A program made the position numbers and the translations under genes. Under the pieces are notes generated by a model, which worked only from the letters and a program-made list of their open reading frames with translations, had not been told where the DNA came from and made no database searches. A stretch of 64,000 nt of DNA from Thermoflavifilum thermophilum (GTDB lineage: Bacteria > Bacteroidota > Bacteroidia > Chitinophagales > Chitinophagaceae): NCBI RefSeq assembly GCF_900116565.1, contig NZ_FPCJ01000001.1, positions 1,364,001 to 1,428,000 of the forward strand, in the 5' to 3' direction. This document shows, in pieces, positions 44,153 through 53,715 of this stretch (its first letter is position 1; each line of letters opens with the position of its first letter).

Positions 44153-45238
44153 ATGTGGTTTCGGTTTTTGATATTCTTTTTTGTATGTGACGGGGTATTG
44201 CTGGTGCAATTGGGGAAAGCACAGCAGGTGTTTGTTCCGTCCGATTCCGGCCAAAGTGTGCACATAAGGCCCGGGCCTGGGATGGTCAGGTCTGATTCAC
44301 TTAATTTATCGGCTCATGCTATTCCATCCATTTCGCGGCCCGATAGTTCTTCGCATGCCCAGCCTGGAGCTGTTTCAACTTTTGACAGCCTGCAAGCCAG
44401 GCGAGTGGCCGACAGTTTGCGGCGCGACAGCCTCCGGCGGGCGGCGGCAGCCATTCGTTATCATGAGTTGGCCTATATGCAATGGTTGGATTCTGTATGG
44501 ACCCATCAACAGCTTTTTCGGCATCAGGATTATCCCGTTTGGCAGGTTGCTCCCCTCAGACACAGAAACTTTGCTGCTGAACAGGAGGATGACTGGCTTT
44601 TTTATTTATGCGTAGGTTATTTGTTTTTGCTGGGATTCATCCGATCAGGGTTCTATCCTTATTTTCATCATGTATTTCAGGCCTTTTGGCATCCGGTGAT
44701 GGCCAGCCGCAAATTGCGGGAACAATTGATGCAGACGCCTTTTCCCGGCTTATTGATGAATCTGTTTTTCGCCCTTAGCATGGGTATTTATCTCTTCCTG
44801 GTGCTGCGGTATGTACATTACACGACACAACACCAGATTTACCTGCTGGTAGCGGCTCTGGCTGCACTTGTGGGGATTATTTACCTGGTAAAATATCTGA
44901 TTCTTCAGTTCAGTGGATGGGTATTCGGAGTCAGGGAGCTCACTGCAGGTTATGCATTTGTGCTGATGCTGGTGAATAAGGTATTGGGTGTGGCCCTGGT
45001 GCCTTTTGTGTTGCTTCTGGCTTTTGGTACGGGCTGGATGCAGGATGTAGCTTTGCACCTTTCGCTGGTGCTGATAGCTGCATTGTTTGTGTACCGCTAC
45101 GTTTCATCCTATGCATGGGTGCGGCAGTACATGGTTTTCAGCAGATTCCATTTTTTTCTTTACCTTTGCGCATTCGAAGTAGCGCCGGTACTTATCATGG
45201 CTAAAATCATACTGGAGTGGCTGCATGGCGGGTTTTAA
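44153..45238 (+). CDS. DUF4271 membrane protein
   Basis: A 361-residue protein from ATG 44153; the in-frame upstream extension overlaps the Omp85 gene and would hide a good signal peptide. After a signal sequence (residues about 1-24) a Ser/Asp-rich periplasmic linker follows (about 25-150, with DSLQARRVADSLRRDSLRRAA). Six or seven membrane helices fill the C-terminal half, typical of DUF4271. It ends just before hemD, and from memory DUF4271-hemD pairing recurs in Bacteroidota. Function unknown. Confidence 0.85.
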   Translation: MWFRFLIFFFVCDGVLLVQLGKAQQVFVPSDSGQSVHIRPGPGMVRSDSLNLSAHAIPSISRPDSSSHAQPGAVSTFDSLQARRVADSLRRDSLRRAAAAIRYHELAYMQWLDSVWTHQQLFRHQDYPVWQVAPLRHRNFAAEQEDDWLFYLCVGYLFLLGFIRSGFYPYFHHVFQAFWHPVMASRKLREQLMQTPFPGLLMNLFFALSMGIYLFLVLRYVHYTTQHQIYLLVAALAALVGIIYLVKYLILQFSGWVFGVRELTAGYAFVLMLVNKVLGVALVPFVLLLAFGTGWMQDVALHLSLVLIAALFVYRYVSSYAWVRQYMVFSRFHFFLYLCAFEVAPVLIMAKIILEWLHGGF

Positions 45239-45264
45239 GAGAACCCCAAAATTAAACGGAGCTT

Positions 45265-46059
45265 ATGACGAGTAAAACAGGGCAATCCAACCAGGTTCCA
45301 GCAAAAAAAATTCGGCGTATCCTGATCTCTCAACCCAAGCCTGAAAGTGAGAAATCCCCCTATTTTGATCTCGCGAAGAAATATGGAGTGGAAATTGACT
45401 TTTATCCATTTATCCGGGTAGAAGGCATTTCCGCCAAGGAATTCCGCAAGCAGAGAATTGACATCCAGCAATATACGGCTGTTGTCTTTACCAGCCGTAA
45501 TGCAGTAGATCATTTTTTCCGTATCTGCGATGAACTGAAGATCAAGGTTTCCCAGGATTGCAAATATTTCTGTATCACGGAAGCCGTAGCCCTGTATCTG
45601 CAGAAATTCATCCTGTACAGGAAGCGCAAGGTGTTTTACGGGGCCGATGGTACAACCAAAAGCTTGCTGGATGTGATTGCCAAGCATAAACAAAATGAAA
45701 AATTCCTGCTTCCCTGCTCAGATCAGCACAGAAAGGACATCGAAGAATATTTTCAGCAAAACCGCTGCGAGTTTGCTACGGCTACCCTGTATCGTACCGT
45801 TCCCAACGATGTCAGGGAAGTGCTGGCCAAAGGCTATGATGTAATTGTATTTTTTAGTCCAGTCGGAGTAAAAGCCTTGCTGGAAAGCTTTCCGAAATTT
45901 GAACAGAATGGTACCTATATAGGTGCATTCGGCACAACAACTTCTCAGGCCGTTGAAGAGGCTGGCCTCAGGCTTGATATCCGAGCACCTCTGCCTGAAG
46001 CTCCTTCTATGGTATCGGCACTCGATCTGTACCTGCAAAAGATCCATCCCAAAAAATAG
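45265..46059 (+). CDS. hemD: Uroporphyrinogen-III synthase HemD
   Basis: Closes hydroxymethylbilane to uroporphyrinogen III in heme synthesis. The 264 residues show the two-lobe HemD pattern: RRILISQPKPESEKSPYFDLAKKYGVEIDFYPFIRVEGIS (lobe 1), YTAVVFTSRNAVDHFF, LLPCSDQHRKDIEEYF, FATATLYRTVPNDV and VIVFFSPVGVKALLESF, TYIGAFGTTTSQAVEEAG (lobe 2). HemD is weakly conserved, but the order of motifs is right. It lies between DUF4271 and the gldKLMN operon; other heme genes are elsewhere in the window. Confidence 0.9.
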   Translation: MTSKTGQSNQVPAKKIRRILISQPKPESEKSPYFDLAKKYGVEIDFYPFIRVEGISAKEFRKQRIDIQQYTAVVFTSRNAVDHFFRICDELKIKVSQDCKYFCITEAVALYLQKFILYRKRKVFYGADGTTKSLLDVIAKHKQNEKFLLPCSDQHRKDIEEYFQQNRCEFATATLYRTVPNDVREVLAKGYDVIVFFSPVGVKALLESFPKFEQNGTYIGAFGTTTSQAVEEAGLRLDIRAPLPEAPSMVSALDLYLQKIHPKK

Positions 46060-46361
46060 CAAATGCTGTAAAATCGCAGCCTCCAGGCGCATACCATTTT
46101 CCTTTTTTCTACGTTAATATCATAAGGATAATTGAAACCCTTTCTGTAGGAGTCGTTTTCCGGATCTGCCTGTTTAGGAGGGGGTTATGGAAATTTTAAA
46201 GGGTTTCAAAGATTAATTTATACATTTCAAACAATATTTGATCCGGCCTGTCGTTATGTAAAACCCGTGCTTTGTGATGTGGAAGGGGAAAGGTTGAAAA
46301 ACAATGAATGGAAAACATAAAATAATTAACATTGTTAGCTGCTCAAATTAAACATACCCTT
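46060..46361 (+). other. 302-base intergenic region with a long-range inverted repeat
   Basis: No gene is seen. The arms TTGAAACCCTTT (46132-46143) and AAAGGGTTTCAA (46198-46209) are exact 12-bp complements with 54 bases between them; the inner segment is rich in GGAG and could fold. No convincing promoter of the TTG-N19-TAnnTTTG form precedes gldK; a TAACATTG box at 46327-46334 is the nearest approach. It may be a leader or 3' structure of hemD. Confidence 0.5.
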
Positions 46362-47648
46362 ATGAATTACCAGGTATTTCGTCTGCTGGGATGCATTGTG
46401 GCGGCTTCCTTGCTGGTTAGTTGTGGGAGAAACGCTGCGAAAAATGCCCAGGGTCAGCTGGTCGGTGTGCAAAACAGGCCGCACTACAAGCCGCCTGTGC
46501 CCTATGGGATGGTCTATGTGCCATCGGGATTTTTCCATGAAGGGCCCAGCGATCAGGATATTAATTATGCCTTTTCGGCCAGAAACAAGGCTATTACCAT
46601 TGCGGGCTTTTACATGGACGCAACCGAGATCACCAACAATGAATATCGCCAGTTTGTTTATTGGGTAAGGGATTCCATTGCTCATACCTTGCTGGGGCAG
46701 GTGAAAAAAGACAAAGACGGCAATAGCTATATTGACTGGAAGGCCAAAATCAATTACAACGATCCCGCCACCCAACAAAAATTAGCAGCCATGTATTATG
46801 CGCCGGAAGATCGGATCTATGGCAGAAAAGACATTGATGTACGCAAATTGATTTATCATGAAGAGACTTACGATTTAAAAGCTGCCGCCATGGACAAAGG
46901 CAAAAGTCCGCGTTCCAGCTTTATTGTCAAGCAGGATGTACCGATTTATCCCGATACATTGTGCTGGATCCGCGACTACAGCTATTCATACAACGAACCC
47001 ATGGCCAAGATGTATTTCTACCATCCGGCATTTGATAATTATCCGGTAGTGGGGGTAAACTGGAATCAGGCTACAGCCTTTTGTGTATGGCGTACCAATT
47101 TATGGAACAGCTATCGGGAAGCACATCATCAATATATTGAAGGAGACTTCCGACTGCCCACAGAGGCAGAATGGGAATATGCTGCCCGGGGAGGACGGGT
47201 GGAATCGCCTTATCCCTGGGGCGGACCTTATCTGCGTAATAAAAAAGGCTGTCTGCTGGCCAACTTCAAGCCCGGCAGAGGCGATTACGCAGCCGATGGA
47301 GGATTGTACCCTGTGAGAGCCGATGCCTACTGGCCTAATGATTATGGATTGTATAACATGGCTGGCAATGTGAGTGAATGGACATCAAGCGCTTATTTTG
47401 AGGATGCCTATTCTTTCGAGATGGATTTTAATCCGGATATTCAGTACAATGCCAAACCCAATGATCCTCCTAAAATGAAACGCAAAGTCATTCGGGGCGG
47501 ATCCTGGAAAGATATCGGATACTATCTCCAGGTAAGCACCCGGCAATACGAATATCAGGATACTTCCAAATGCTATATCGGCTTTCGCTGCGTGATTTCC
47601 TTCCTGGGTCGCTCGATGAGCGATTTCAGCAAAGGGAAATTGAAATAG
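46362..47648 (+). CDS. gldK: Gliding motility/T9SS lipoprotein GldK
   Basis: Outer-membrane-associated lipoprotein of the T9SS periplasmic ring (PorK). ATG 46362 gives 428 residues; the TTG at 46332 only lengthens the signal peptide. The lipobox is LLVSC (Cys22). The mature protein is one SUMF1/FGE-like fold (MVYVPSGFFHEGPSDQD, GFYMDATEITNNEYRQFVYWV, RLPTEAEWEYAARGG, NMAGNVSEWTSSAY, RGGSWKD, CYIGFRCV) with no catalytic role expected. It is the first gene of gldKLMN with 59 bases to gldL. Confidence 0.96.
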   Translation: MNYQVFRLLGCIVAASLLVSCGRNAAKNAQGQLVGVQNRPHYKPPVPYGMVYVPSGFFHEGPSDQDINYAFSARNKAITIAGFYMDATEITNNEYRQFVYWVRDSIAHTLLGQVKKDKDGNSYIDWKAKINYNDPATQQKLAAMYYAPEDRIYGRKDIDVRKLIYHEETYDLKAAAMDKGKSPRSSFIVKQDVPIYPDTLCWIRDYSYSYNEPMAKMYFYHPAFDNYPVVGVNWNQATAFCVWRTNLWNSYREAHHQYIEGDFRLPTEAEWEYAARGGRVESPYPWGGPYLRNKKGCLLANFKPGRGDYAADGGLYPVRADAYWPNDYGLYNMAGNVSEWTSSAYFEDAYSFEMDFNPDIQYNAKPNDPPKMKRKVIRGGSWKDIGYYLQVSTRQYEYQDTSKCYIGFRCVISFLGRSMSDFSKGKLK

Positions 47649-47707
47649 GCGAGAGGCTTCATCTCCTATGAAAAACAAGCTTTAATCATTCATTAAAACA
47701 AACAAAC

Positions 47708-48529
47708 ATGCAATTTTTTGCCACCAAAAGAGGGAGAGACGTACTGAACATCATCTTCAGCGTAGGTGCATCTATTGTGATTTTTGGCGCGCTGGCCAAG
47801 ATTGAACACTGGGGAGGCCTTCTCGGGCATGCCCTGGAAGCTGGTATGATCACAGAAACCTTCGTGTTTCTGCTCATGGCTTTTGTACCGCCTGAAAAAC
47901 AATACCATTGGGATCGGTTATTCCCTGCAGTCTCGGAAGATATTGAAGATGAAGAGCTGGGGCAAAATGGCAAGCTTGCTCCCATCGCTATCGGAGGAGG
48001 AGGTCATCCTGTTTTAAATCAAATGGAGCAGATGATGCAGGAAGCTGAAATAACTCCCGATGTCCTGAAAAGACTCAGCGATCAGTTTCAGCGTTTGGGC
48101 AATACAGTATCCCAATTAGCTGATGTGTCGCAGGTTATTCTGGCCACGCAGGATTATGGGTTACGGCTGCAACAGGCATCTGAAGCTCTTTCGGCCATGC
48201 GCCAGGCTTATGCCGATGCAGCTCAGGCAGCCACCCAGTTTACCCAGGCTTCCGAAGCAACCCGCAACTTCCATGAACAGATTCAGACAATGACCAAAAA
48301 TTTGTCATCGTTGAATGCTATCTATGAACTGGAATTGCAGGATACCAATCATCACCTGAAAGTGATGAACCAGTTCTACACCCAACTGGCCAGTGCTTCC
48401 CAGAACCTGGAAAACAGCCTAGAAGATACCCGGAAAACCCAGGAACAAGTGGCCCTGTTGGCCAAAAATCTTACCCAGCTAAACAAGGTATATGGCAATA
48501 TGCTTTCAGCACTGCAGATAAAAGCCTGA
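47708..48529 (+). CDS. gldL: T9SS motor protein GldL
   Basis: Inner-membrane part of the rotary proton motor of gliding and type IX secretion. 273 residues with two N-terminal helices (about 13-31 and 41-60). Glu50 in ITETFVFLLMAF matches the conserved proton-pathway Glu in helix 2 (Glu49 in Flavobacterium). Helix 1 ends with KIEHWGG. The C-terminal 200 residues are a Gln/Ala-rich cytoplasmic coiled coil. It forms a pentamer around a GldM dimer. Spacing to gldM is 71 bases. Confidence 0.96.
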   Translation: MQFFATKRGRDVLNIIFSVGASIVIFGALAKIEHWGGLLGHALEAGMITETFVFLLMAFVPPEKQYHWDRLFPAVSEDIEDEELGQNGKLAPIAIGGGGHPVLNQMEQMMQEAEITPDVLKRLSDQFQRLGNTVSQLADVSQVILATQDYGLRLQQASEALSAMRQAYADAAQAATQFTQASEATRNFHEQIQTMTKNLSSLNAIYELELQDTNHHLKVMNQFYTQLASASQNLENSLEDTRKTQEQVALLAKNLTQLNKVYGNMLSALQIKA

Positions 48530-48600
48530 CCCATGATCTGCCGCTGGCAGATTGTGCAACCGGTGAGAGTTTGTTTACCTGACTTCAAAAGTTTTATGCA

Positions 48601-50133
48601 ATGGCACTACCCAAAGAGCCTCGGCAAAAGATGATAAACCTGATGTATCTGGTGCTGATGGCTATGCTTGCACTCAATGTATCGGCTGAAATTCTAAATG
48701 CTTTCAAAACCGTCAATGAAAGCATCACCAATTCGAACAATGCCATTACACAAAAAAATAACCTGGTCTATCAGCAATTCGAAAAGCAACTCAGCATTGA
48801 TCCGGAACGAGTGAGGCCTATCAAGGAAAAAGCTGATCAGGTGAAAATACTTTGTGAGCAGATGAACCTGTATATCGACAGCCTGAAAAAAGTCATCATC
48901 CGTGAAAGCGGAGGCTTAAACGACAGCGGCGAAATCAAAGACATGTCAAACCTCGACGCTCCTTCACGGGTCATGGAAAATCAGGGGCAGGGACCTATCC
49001 TGGAGAAAAAAATCGAAACCCTGAGGCAGCAGCTCCTCAGCATGTACGATAATCCGGTAGAGCGTGAAGAGGTGGCCCAGATTTTACCCCTGAAAATCGA
49101 AATGCCTAAAAAAACCATTGATAACAAAAAAACCTGGACGCAGGTAAACTTTGAAATGGTGCCCACCATAGCGGCCATTACCATTTTAAGCAAAATCCAG
49201 AATGATGTAAAAAATTCAGAAGCGCAGGTCATTGATGATTTGTTTAAAAAAATCGGACAGCAGGAATTTGTGTTCGATACCTACAAACCCTTGATTTCAG
49301 CCAATGCTGGTTATGTAATAGCCGGACAGAAGTACGAGGCCCAGATTATGTTGGGCGCATACAGTTCCACCATCAATCCCACCATTACCGTGAATGGTCA
49401 ACCCATTCCCGTGCAGAACGGCGTAGGCACATTTTCTACGGTAGCTTCGGGCGTGGGCCTGCACACCTATAATGTGGCCATCAGCCTGAAAGATCAGAGC
49501 GGACAAATCAAAACCTACACAGCTACGGCAGAATACATGGTGGGTGCACCGGCTGTTTCGGTCTCAGCCGATAAAATGAATGTACTGTACATTGGTGTGG
49601 ACAATCCGATTTCGGTGGCCGTAGCGGGTGTGCCGGCTGAAAAAGTAAGTGCTACGATTTCTGGCCCCGGAAGCCTCATCAAATCAGGGCCGGGTAAATA
49701 TATTGCCCGGGTATCGGCTGTGGGTACGGTTACCGTGAATGTCAGTGCTGAATTTGACGGGCAGGTGCGGCCCATGGGAAGCATGGAATTCCGTACCAAA
49801 CGCATCCCTGATCCCGTTGCCGAAGTAGCTGGCAGCAAAGGAGGCACGCTCAGTGCGGCCGTTTTTAAGGTTCAGAAAGGAGTGGCAGCTGTATTGGAAA
49901 ATTTTGATTTCGATGCCAAGTTTGTGGTAACCAGCTTTACGATTGGTTTTGATGGCGCCGGATTTTCTGATTATATCGAAGCCAGCTCCAATTCAGCCTA
50001 TTTTACAGAAGAAATCGAAAGATATATCCAACGGTGCAGACCCGGTACGCGGGTATTCATTGATAATATCCATGCCCGCGGCCCCGACGGAACCACCCGG
50101 CTGTTGCCACCGATTTCATTTAAACTGAATTGA
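48601..50133 (+). CDS. gldM: T9SS motor protein GldM
   Basis: Single-pass inner-membrane protein whose periplasmic arm links the GldL motor to the GldK/N ring. 510 residues, normal for the family. The membrane helix is residues about 12-28 (INLMYLVLMAMLALNVSAE). The periplasmic domains D1-D4 follow; the Ig-like parts are recognisable by QKYEAQIMLGAYSSTINPTITVNG, PAVSVSADKMNVLYIGVDNPISVAV and the C-terminal FTIGFDGAGFSDYIEASSN. It lies 22 bases ahead of gldN. Confidence 0.96.
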   Translation: MALPKEPRQKMINLMYLVLMAMLALNVSAEILNAFKTVNESITNSNNAITQKNNLVYQQFEKQLSIDPERVRPIKEKADQVKILCEQMNLYIDSLKKVIIRESGGLNDSGEIKDMSNLDAPSRVMENQGQGPILEKKIETLRQQLLSMYDNPVEREEVAQILPLKIEMPKKTIDNKKTWTQVNFEMVPTIAAITILSKIQNDVKNSEAQVIDDLFKKIGQQEFVFDTYKPLISANAGYVIAGQKYEAQIMLGAYSSTINPTITVNGQPIPVQNGVGTFSTVASGVGLHTYNVAISLKDQSGQIKTYTATAEYMVGAPAVSVSADKMNVLYIGVDNPISVAVAGVPAEKVSATISGPGSLIKSGPGKYIARVSAVGTVTVNVSAEFDGQVRPMGSMEFRTKRIPDPVAEVAGSKGGTLSAAVFKVQKGVAAVLENFDFDAKFVVTSFTIGFDGAGFSDYIEASSNSAYFTEEIERYIQRCRPGTRVFIDNIHARGPDGTTRLLPPISFKLN

Positions 50134-50155
50134 TCATGCTCAAAAATCCTGTCAT

Positions 50156-51190
50156 ATGAAAAATCATGTTGTTCGGATTTTCGCTATCTGGGTGCTATTG
50201 ATTTGCTGGGTAACCACCGAACTCTCTGCCCAGGCTACCCGGACCACGACCCGTCGCCGCAGGGCCACCACAGGCGCTGTACAGACGCAACCGGCAAACA
50301 ATAACATTGTGAACCCGGCCACAGGCAACGTGATTAATCCGCCAGCCGTCGATACAACCCACCCCCAGGCTACCCCTCAGCGACCGGATAATATTTTCGG
50401 CGATCTGGAAAATCCGAAAACTCCACTCCGGAATGACAATGTGGTGGTACGCAATCTCATCAAGGACCGCACGCCTCTGGCCTACCAGTATATCCGCGAG
50501 GATGATGCCGTATGGGGGCACCGTTTGTGGGAAGAAATTGATGTCCATGAAAAAATCAATCTCCCGTTTGCTTATGCCGGCGAGGGCGGAAGCTACGACC
50601 TGATCAGCATCCTGCTGAAAGCTATTCTCGATAGCGAAGTGGTGGCTTTCAATCCCATTGACGATCGGTTCACAACACCCATGAGCATCGATGAAATCAA
50701 AAAAGAGCTGGTGGGTGCTCCCGATACGATTCGCGTAGTAGATCCCATTACGGGCAAAGAAACGGTTCAGATCGTGCAACATGAATTTGATCCACACATC
50801 GTAACCCGTTATCGTATTAAGGAAGATTGGGTATTTGATAAACAAACCTCTCAGCTCTATGTGCGGATTTTAGGTATCGCTCCCTTAAAAGCCATTTACA
50901 ACCCCGATGGATCCCTGCGCGCCATGACTCCCCTGTTCTGGCTTTATTATCCGGATCTTCGCCCCATCCTGGCCCGTTATGATGTGTATAATCCGAACAA
51001 CTACATGATGCGCATGAGCTGGGAAGATGTCTTTGAAATGCGATACTTCCATGCCTTTGTGGTGAAGGAAGATAATGTATTCGATCGCTCTATTAAGGAT
51101 TATGAGAAAAATGGAATCCGTGCCTTGCTGGAAGGCGAAAAAATCAAAAACGAAATCTTCGATTGGGAACAAAATCTCTGGGCATATTAG
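50156..51190 (+). CDS. gldN: T9SS ring protein GldN
   Basis: Periplasmic protein that binds GldK to form the T9SS ring beneath the outer membrane (PorN). 344 residues with a signal peptide ending near LSA-Q (about residue 25). A basic, Thr/Pro/Asn-rich linker (TRTTTRRRRATTGAVQTQ) follows. The folded domain carries RDRTPLAY-type KDRTPLAYQYIREDDAVWGHRLWEEIDVHEKIN, IRVVDPITGKETVQIV and RMSWEDVFEMRYF. It is the last gene of gldKLMN; no clear terminator with T run follows, only a 7-bp stem ATCAGCC/GGCTGAT at 51218-51247. Confidence 0.95.
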   Translation: MKNHVVRIFAIWVLLICWVTTELSAQATRTTTRRRRATTGAVQTQPANNNIVNPATGNVINPPAVDTTHPQATPQRPDNIFGDLENPKTPLRNDNVVVRNLIKDRTPLAYQYIREDDAVWGHRLWEEIDVHEKINLPFAYAGEGGSYDLISILLKAILDSEVVAFNPIDDRFTTPMSIDEIKKELVGAPDTIRVVDPITGKETVQIVQHEFDPHIVTRYRIKEDWVFDKQTSQLYVRILGIAPLKAIYNPDGSLRAMTPLFWLYYPDLRPILARYDVYNPNNYMMRMSWEDVFEMRYFHAFVVKEDNVFDRSIKDYEKNGIRALLEGEKIKNEIFDWEQNLWAY

Positions 51191-51340
51191 TGATGAGACT
51201 AACAATAATCTAACCTAATCAGCCGGTCTTGACATTTTATGGCTGATAGATAAATTATTTAGGCAACACGGCAACACACAATCAGGCGAATTCCATTTCC
51301 TGTAAGGTATTTTTTCTTCATTCCACAAAAACATGCCATC

Positions 51341-51849
51341 ATGCATTGGCTGCGCTTTGCTGTTGTGTTCAGCTTATGTTTGTTTGCTATTGTAAGTTGT
51401 CAAAAAAATGATCACACCTTTTTTCAGGTGAGGCTGCTCTTATCAACCCATTCATCTTGTTTGCAGCTTAAATGGATTGGCCAGTACAGATACCCGTTTT
51501 CTTATTCAATCACCCGATTGTTCAATTGTTGATTTTCATGCGGATTCTACTGTTATGATTCGTTTCCATTTGAGCATCTTAGGTGATTGAACCGCACGTA
51601 CAGATACAACCTACTTTTTACTGCAATCAAGCAAGATCGTACTCACAGAGGATGTATTATGATACGAATGGCTACCAACAATTAGACTATCAAATTGCCG
51701 GTAATCCAATGATGTTGCACGAAGAGCAGATGGATACTACGCAGCAAAGATTGGAAAATATGAACTTACCTATCATTTTAAGCGAATGTAGCCCTTGGTT
51801 GTTTTTTAAAAAACTTGCAATTGTTGTGCGAAGCGATGGCTACGACTAA
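51341..51849 (+). pseudogene. Decayed lipoprotein gene
   Basis: The N-terminus is intact: ATG 51341 encodes a lipoprotein signal peptide with lipobox AIVSC (Cys20). Coding then jumps frames. One frame (from 51462) reads SLNGLASTDTRFLIQSPDC and IVDFHADSTVMIRFHLSILGD up to a TGA at 51588. The same frame resumes with TARTDTTYFLLQSSKIVLTED. The third frame (from 51658) gives YDTNGYQQLDYQIAGN and QMDTTQQRLENMNLPIILSE. This needs at least two frameshifts and a premature stop (TGA possibly from TGG). No family is recognised. It fills the 660-base gap after gldN. Confidence 0.65.
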
Positions 51850-51852
51850 TTG

Positions 51853-53637
51853 TTATTTTTCACTGTGGTAGATTTGTTCAATAAGTTCATGGTATTTGGC
51901 TTCAATGGCCTTGCGTTTGAGTTTCAGGGTAGGCGTGAGTTCGCCTCCTTCGATGGTCCATTCATGCGGCAACAAAACAAATTTTTTGATTTGCTCTACA
52001 TGATTGAATAAGGGATTGTATTTATCAAGAATGGATTGATACAATGCTTTTACCTGGGGATGCTGAATGACATCTTCAGGTTTATCAAAGGGAATATTGT
52101 TTTTCACACACCAGTCTTTCAGATGAGCAAAAGAAGGAACAATCAGTGCAGAAACAAATTTACGTCCTTCACCTACCACCATTACCTGTTCAATGAAACG
52201 GGATTCCTTCAGCTTGTTTTCGATGGGTTGAGGCGCCACATATTTGCCGCCGGATGTTTTCAGCAGTTCTTTTTTGCGATCGGTGATTTTTAAAAATTTT
52301 CCGTTGATGATTTCACCCACATCGCCTGTATGCAACCAGCCATCTTCCATCACTTCGGCGGTAAGATCCGGGCGTTTGTAATAGCCCATCATTACATTGG
52401 GTCCCTTGCAAAGAATTTCGCCATCGGGTGCAATTTTCACTTCTACCCCATCAATGACGGGTCCTACGGTGCCAAACATGCGGTTTTCGATTTCCAGCCG
52501 GTTTACGCTAATCACGGGTGAAGTTTCCGTAAGTCCATATCCTTCCAGACAGGGAATACCGGCAGCCGTAAAGATTTGCATCAGTCGGATCTGTGCAGGA
52601 GCCGATCCGATCACCACTGCCTGAATACGGCCGCCCAGGGCTGCTCTCCATTTGCTGAATACCAGTTTGTCGGCAATCTTTAGCTGTAGTGCATATAGCA
52701 AAGGCTGGTGTTTTCTCAGCTGATAACGTTTGGCTACACCCAATGCCCAGAAGAATATTGCTCTTTTAATACCATGCAGCTGCATGCCAGCCTGTACGAT
52801 GCGTTCATACAATTTTTCCAGCAAACGGGGTACAGTGGTGAAAATGGTGGGCCTCACCTCCTTCAGGTTTTCGCCAATCTTGTCCATGCTTTCCGCATAA
52901 TAGATGGGCACCCGGCTGTGGATATACAGGTAGGTAATCATGCGCTCATACACATGGTTGAGAGGCAAAAAACTGAGGGCTCTGGCATTTTTCGATAGGG
53001 GGAGGATAGGCCTGCATGCGAGCACATTGCTGACAATATTGCGATGGCTGAGCATCACACCTTTGGGGATGCCGGTTGTCCCGGAAGTGTAGATGATGGT
53101 AGCCAGATGATCGTCGCGGATTTGCTGCATGGTTTGCTCCAACTGCTGTTGTCCTTCCTCACACAGCAATTGTTTCCAGTATGGGAGCTTTGGATTTTGT
53201 TCAAAGCAATAAATGGCCTGCAAGGCCGGTAATTGATCTTTGATTTGCTGTACTTTTTCATACAATTGTGCATCGCCTGTGAAGACGATTTTCACGGCCG
53301 CATCCTGCAATACAAAGCTTAGCTCGTTCTGGCTGATGGTCGGATAGACCGGCACCAGCACAGCACCGCATAGCTGGCAGGCCAGATCGGTGATTACCCA
53401 TTCAGGTCGGTTGGCTGAGATCAGGCCGATTTTATCCTGATGTTCGGGCGTAAAATCATTTGGTGAAATGCCGGCCCGTTGCATGCCTCTGGCCAGTGCC
53501 TGGCTAAGCTCAATCACTGCCTGCGTGCTGTAGCTACGCCATCGGCCGTTTTCTTTGGCGGCCAGCATATCGGGCAATGGATGATCGAAGTGTTGAAAAG
53601 CCAGGTCAAACAAACGTGAAGGAGAAGGCGAAAGCAT
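51853..53637 (-). CDS. fadD: Long-chain acyl-CoA synthetase (AMP-binding)
   Basis: Activates long-chain fatty acids to acyl-CoA through an acyl-AMP. ATG 53637 gives 594 residues; the frame is open to 53718 but that stretch contains the terminator of the upstream gene, so it is excluded. Motifs: IIYTSGTTGIPKGVMLSHRN (P-loop, about 178-197), LNHVYERM, YGLTETSPVISVN, TGDVGEI and TDRKKELLKTSGGKYVAPQPIE. The lineage-typical AMP-binding domain is full length. It has its own start region; its 3' end abuts the pseudogene. The exact chain length is not readable. Confidence 0.93.
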   Translation of the reverse strand: MLSPSPSRLFDLAFQHFDHPLPDMLAAKENGRWRSYSTQAVIELSQALARGMQRAGISPNDFTPEHQDKIGLISANRPEWVITDLACQLCGAVLVPVYPTISQNELSFVLQDAAVKIVFTGDAQLYEKVQQIKDQLPALQAIYCFEQNPKLPYWKQLLCEEGQQQLEQTMQQIRDDHLATIIYTSGTTGIPKGVMLSHRNIVSNVLACRPILPLSKNARALSFLPLNHVYERMITYLYIHSRVPIYYAESMDKIGENLKEVRPTIFTTVPRLLEKLYERIVQAGMQLHGIKRAIFFWALGVAKRYQLRKHQPLLYALQLKIADKLVFSKWRAALGGRIQAVVIGSAPAQIRLMQIFTAAGIPCLEGYGLTETSPVISVNRLEIENRMFGTVGPVIDGVEVKIAPDGEILCKGPNVMMGYYKRPDLTAEVMEDGWLHTGDVGEIINGKFLKITDRKKELLKTSGGKYVAPQPIENKLKESRFIEQVMVVGEGRKFVSALIVPSFAHLKDWCVKNNIPFDKPEDVIQHPQVKALYQSILDKYNPLFNHVEQIKKFVLLPHEWTIEGGELTPTLKLKRKAIEAKYHELIEQIYHSEK

Positions 53638-53687
53638 GGCACTGGTTTGTTCGCTTAAGTTACACGATTTTCTATTTTCAGGATATG

Positions 53688-53715
53688 AAAAAAGCCGGTT
53701 GCAGGTAACCGGCTT
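53688..53715 (-). terminator. Terminator after the 2TM protein gene
   Basis: A 9-bp perfect stem AAGCCGGTT / AACCGGCTT (53692-53700 and 53707-53715) with a 6-base loop is followed on the minus strand by a T run (53693-53688). A 13-base direct repeat AGGATATGAAAAA occurs on both sides (53680-53692, 53738-53750). It separates the 2TM gene from the acyl-CoA synthetase gene. Confidence 0.85.
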
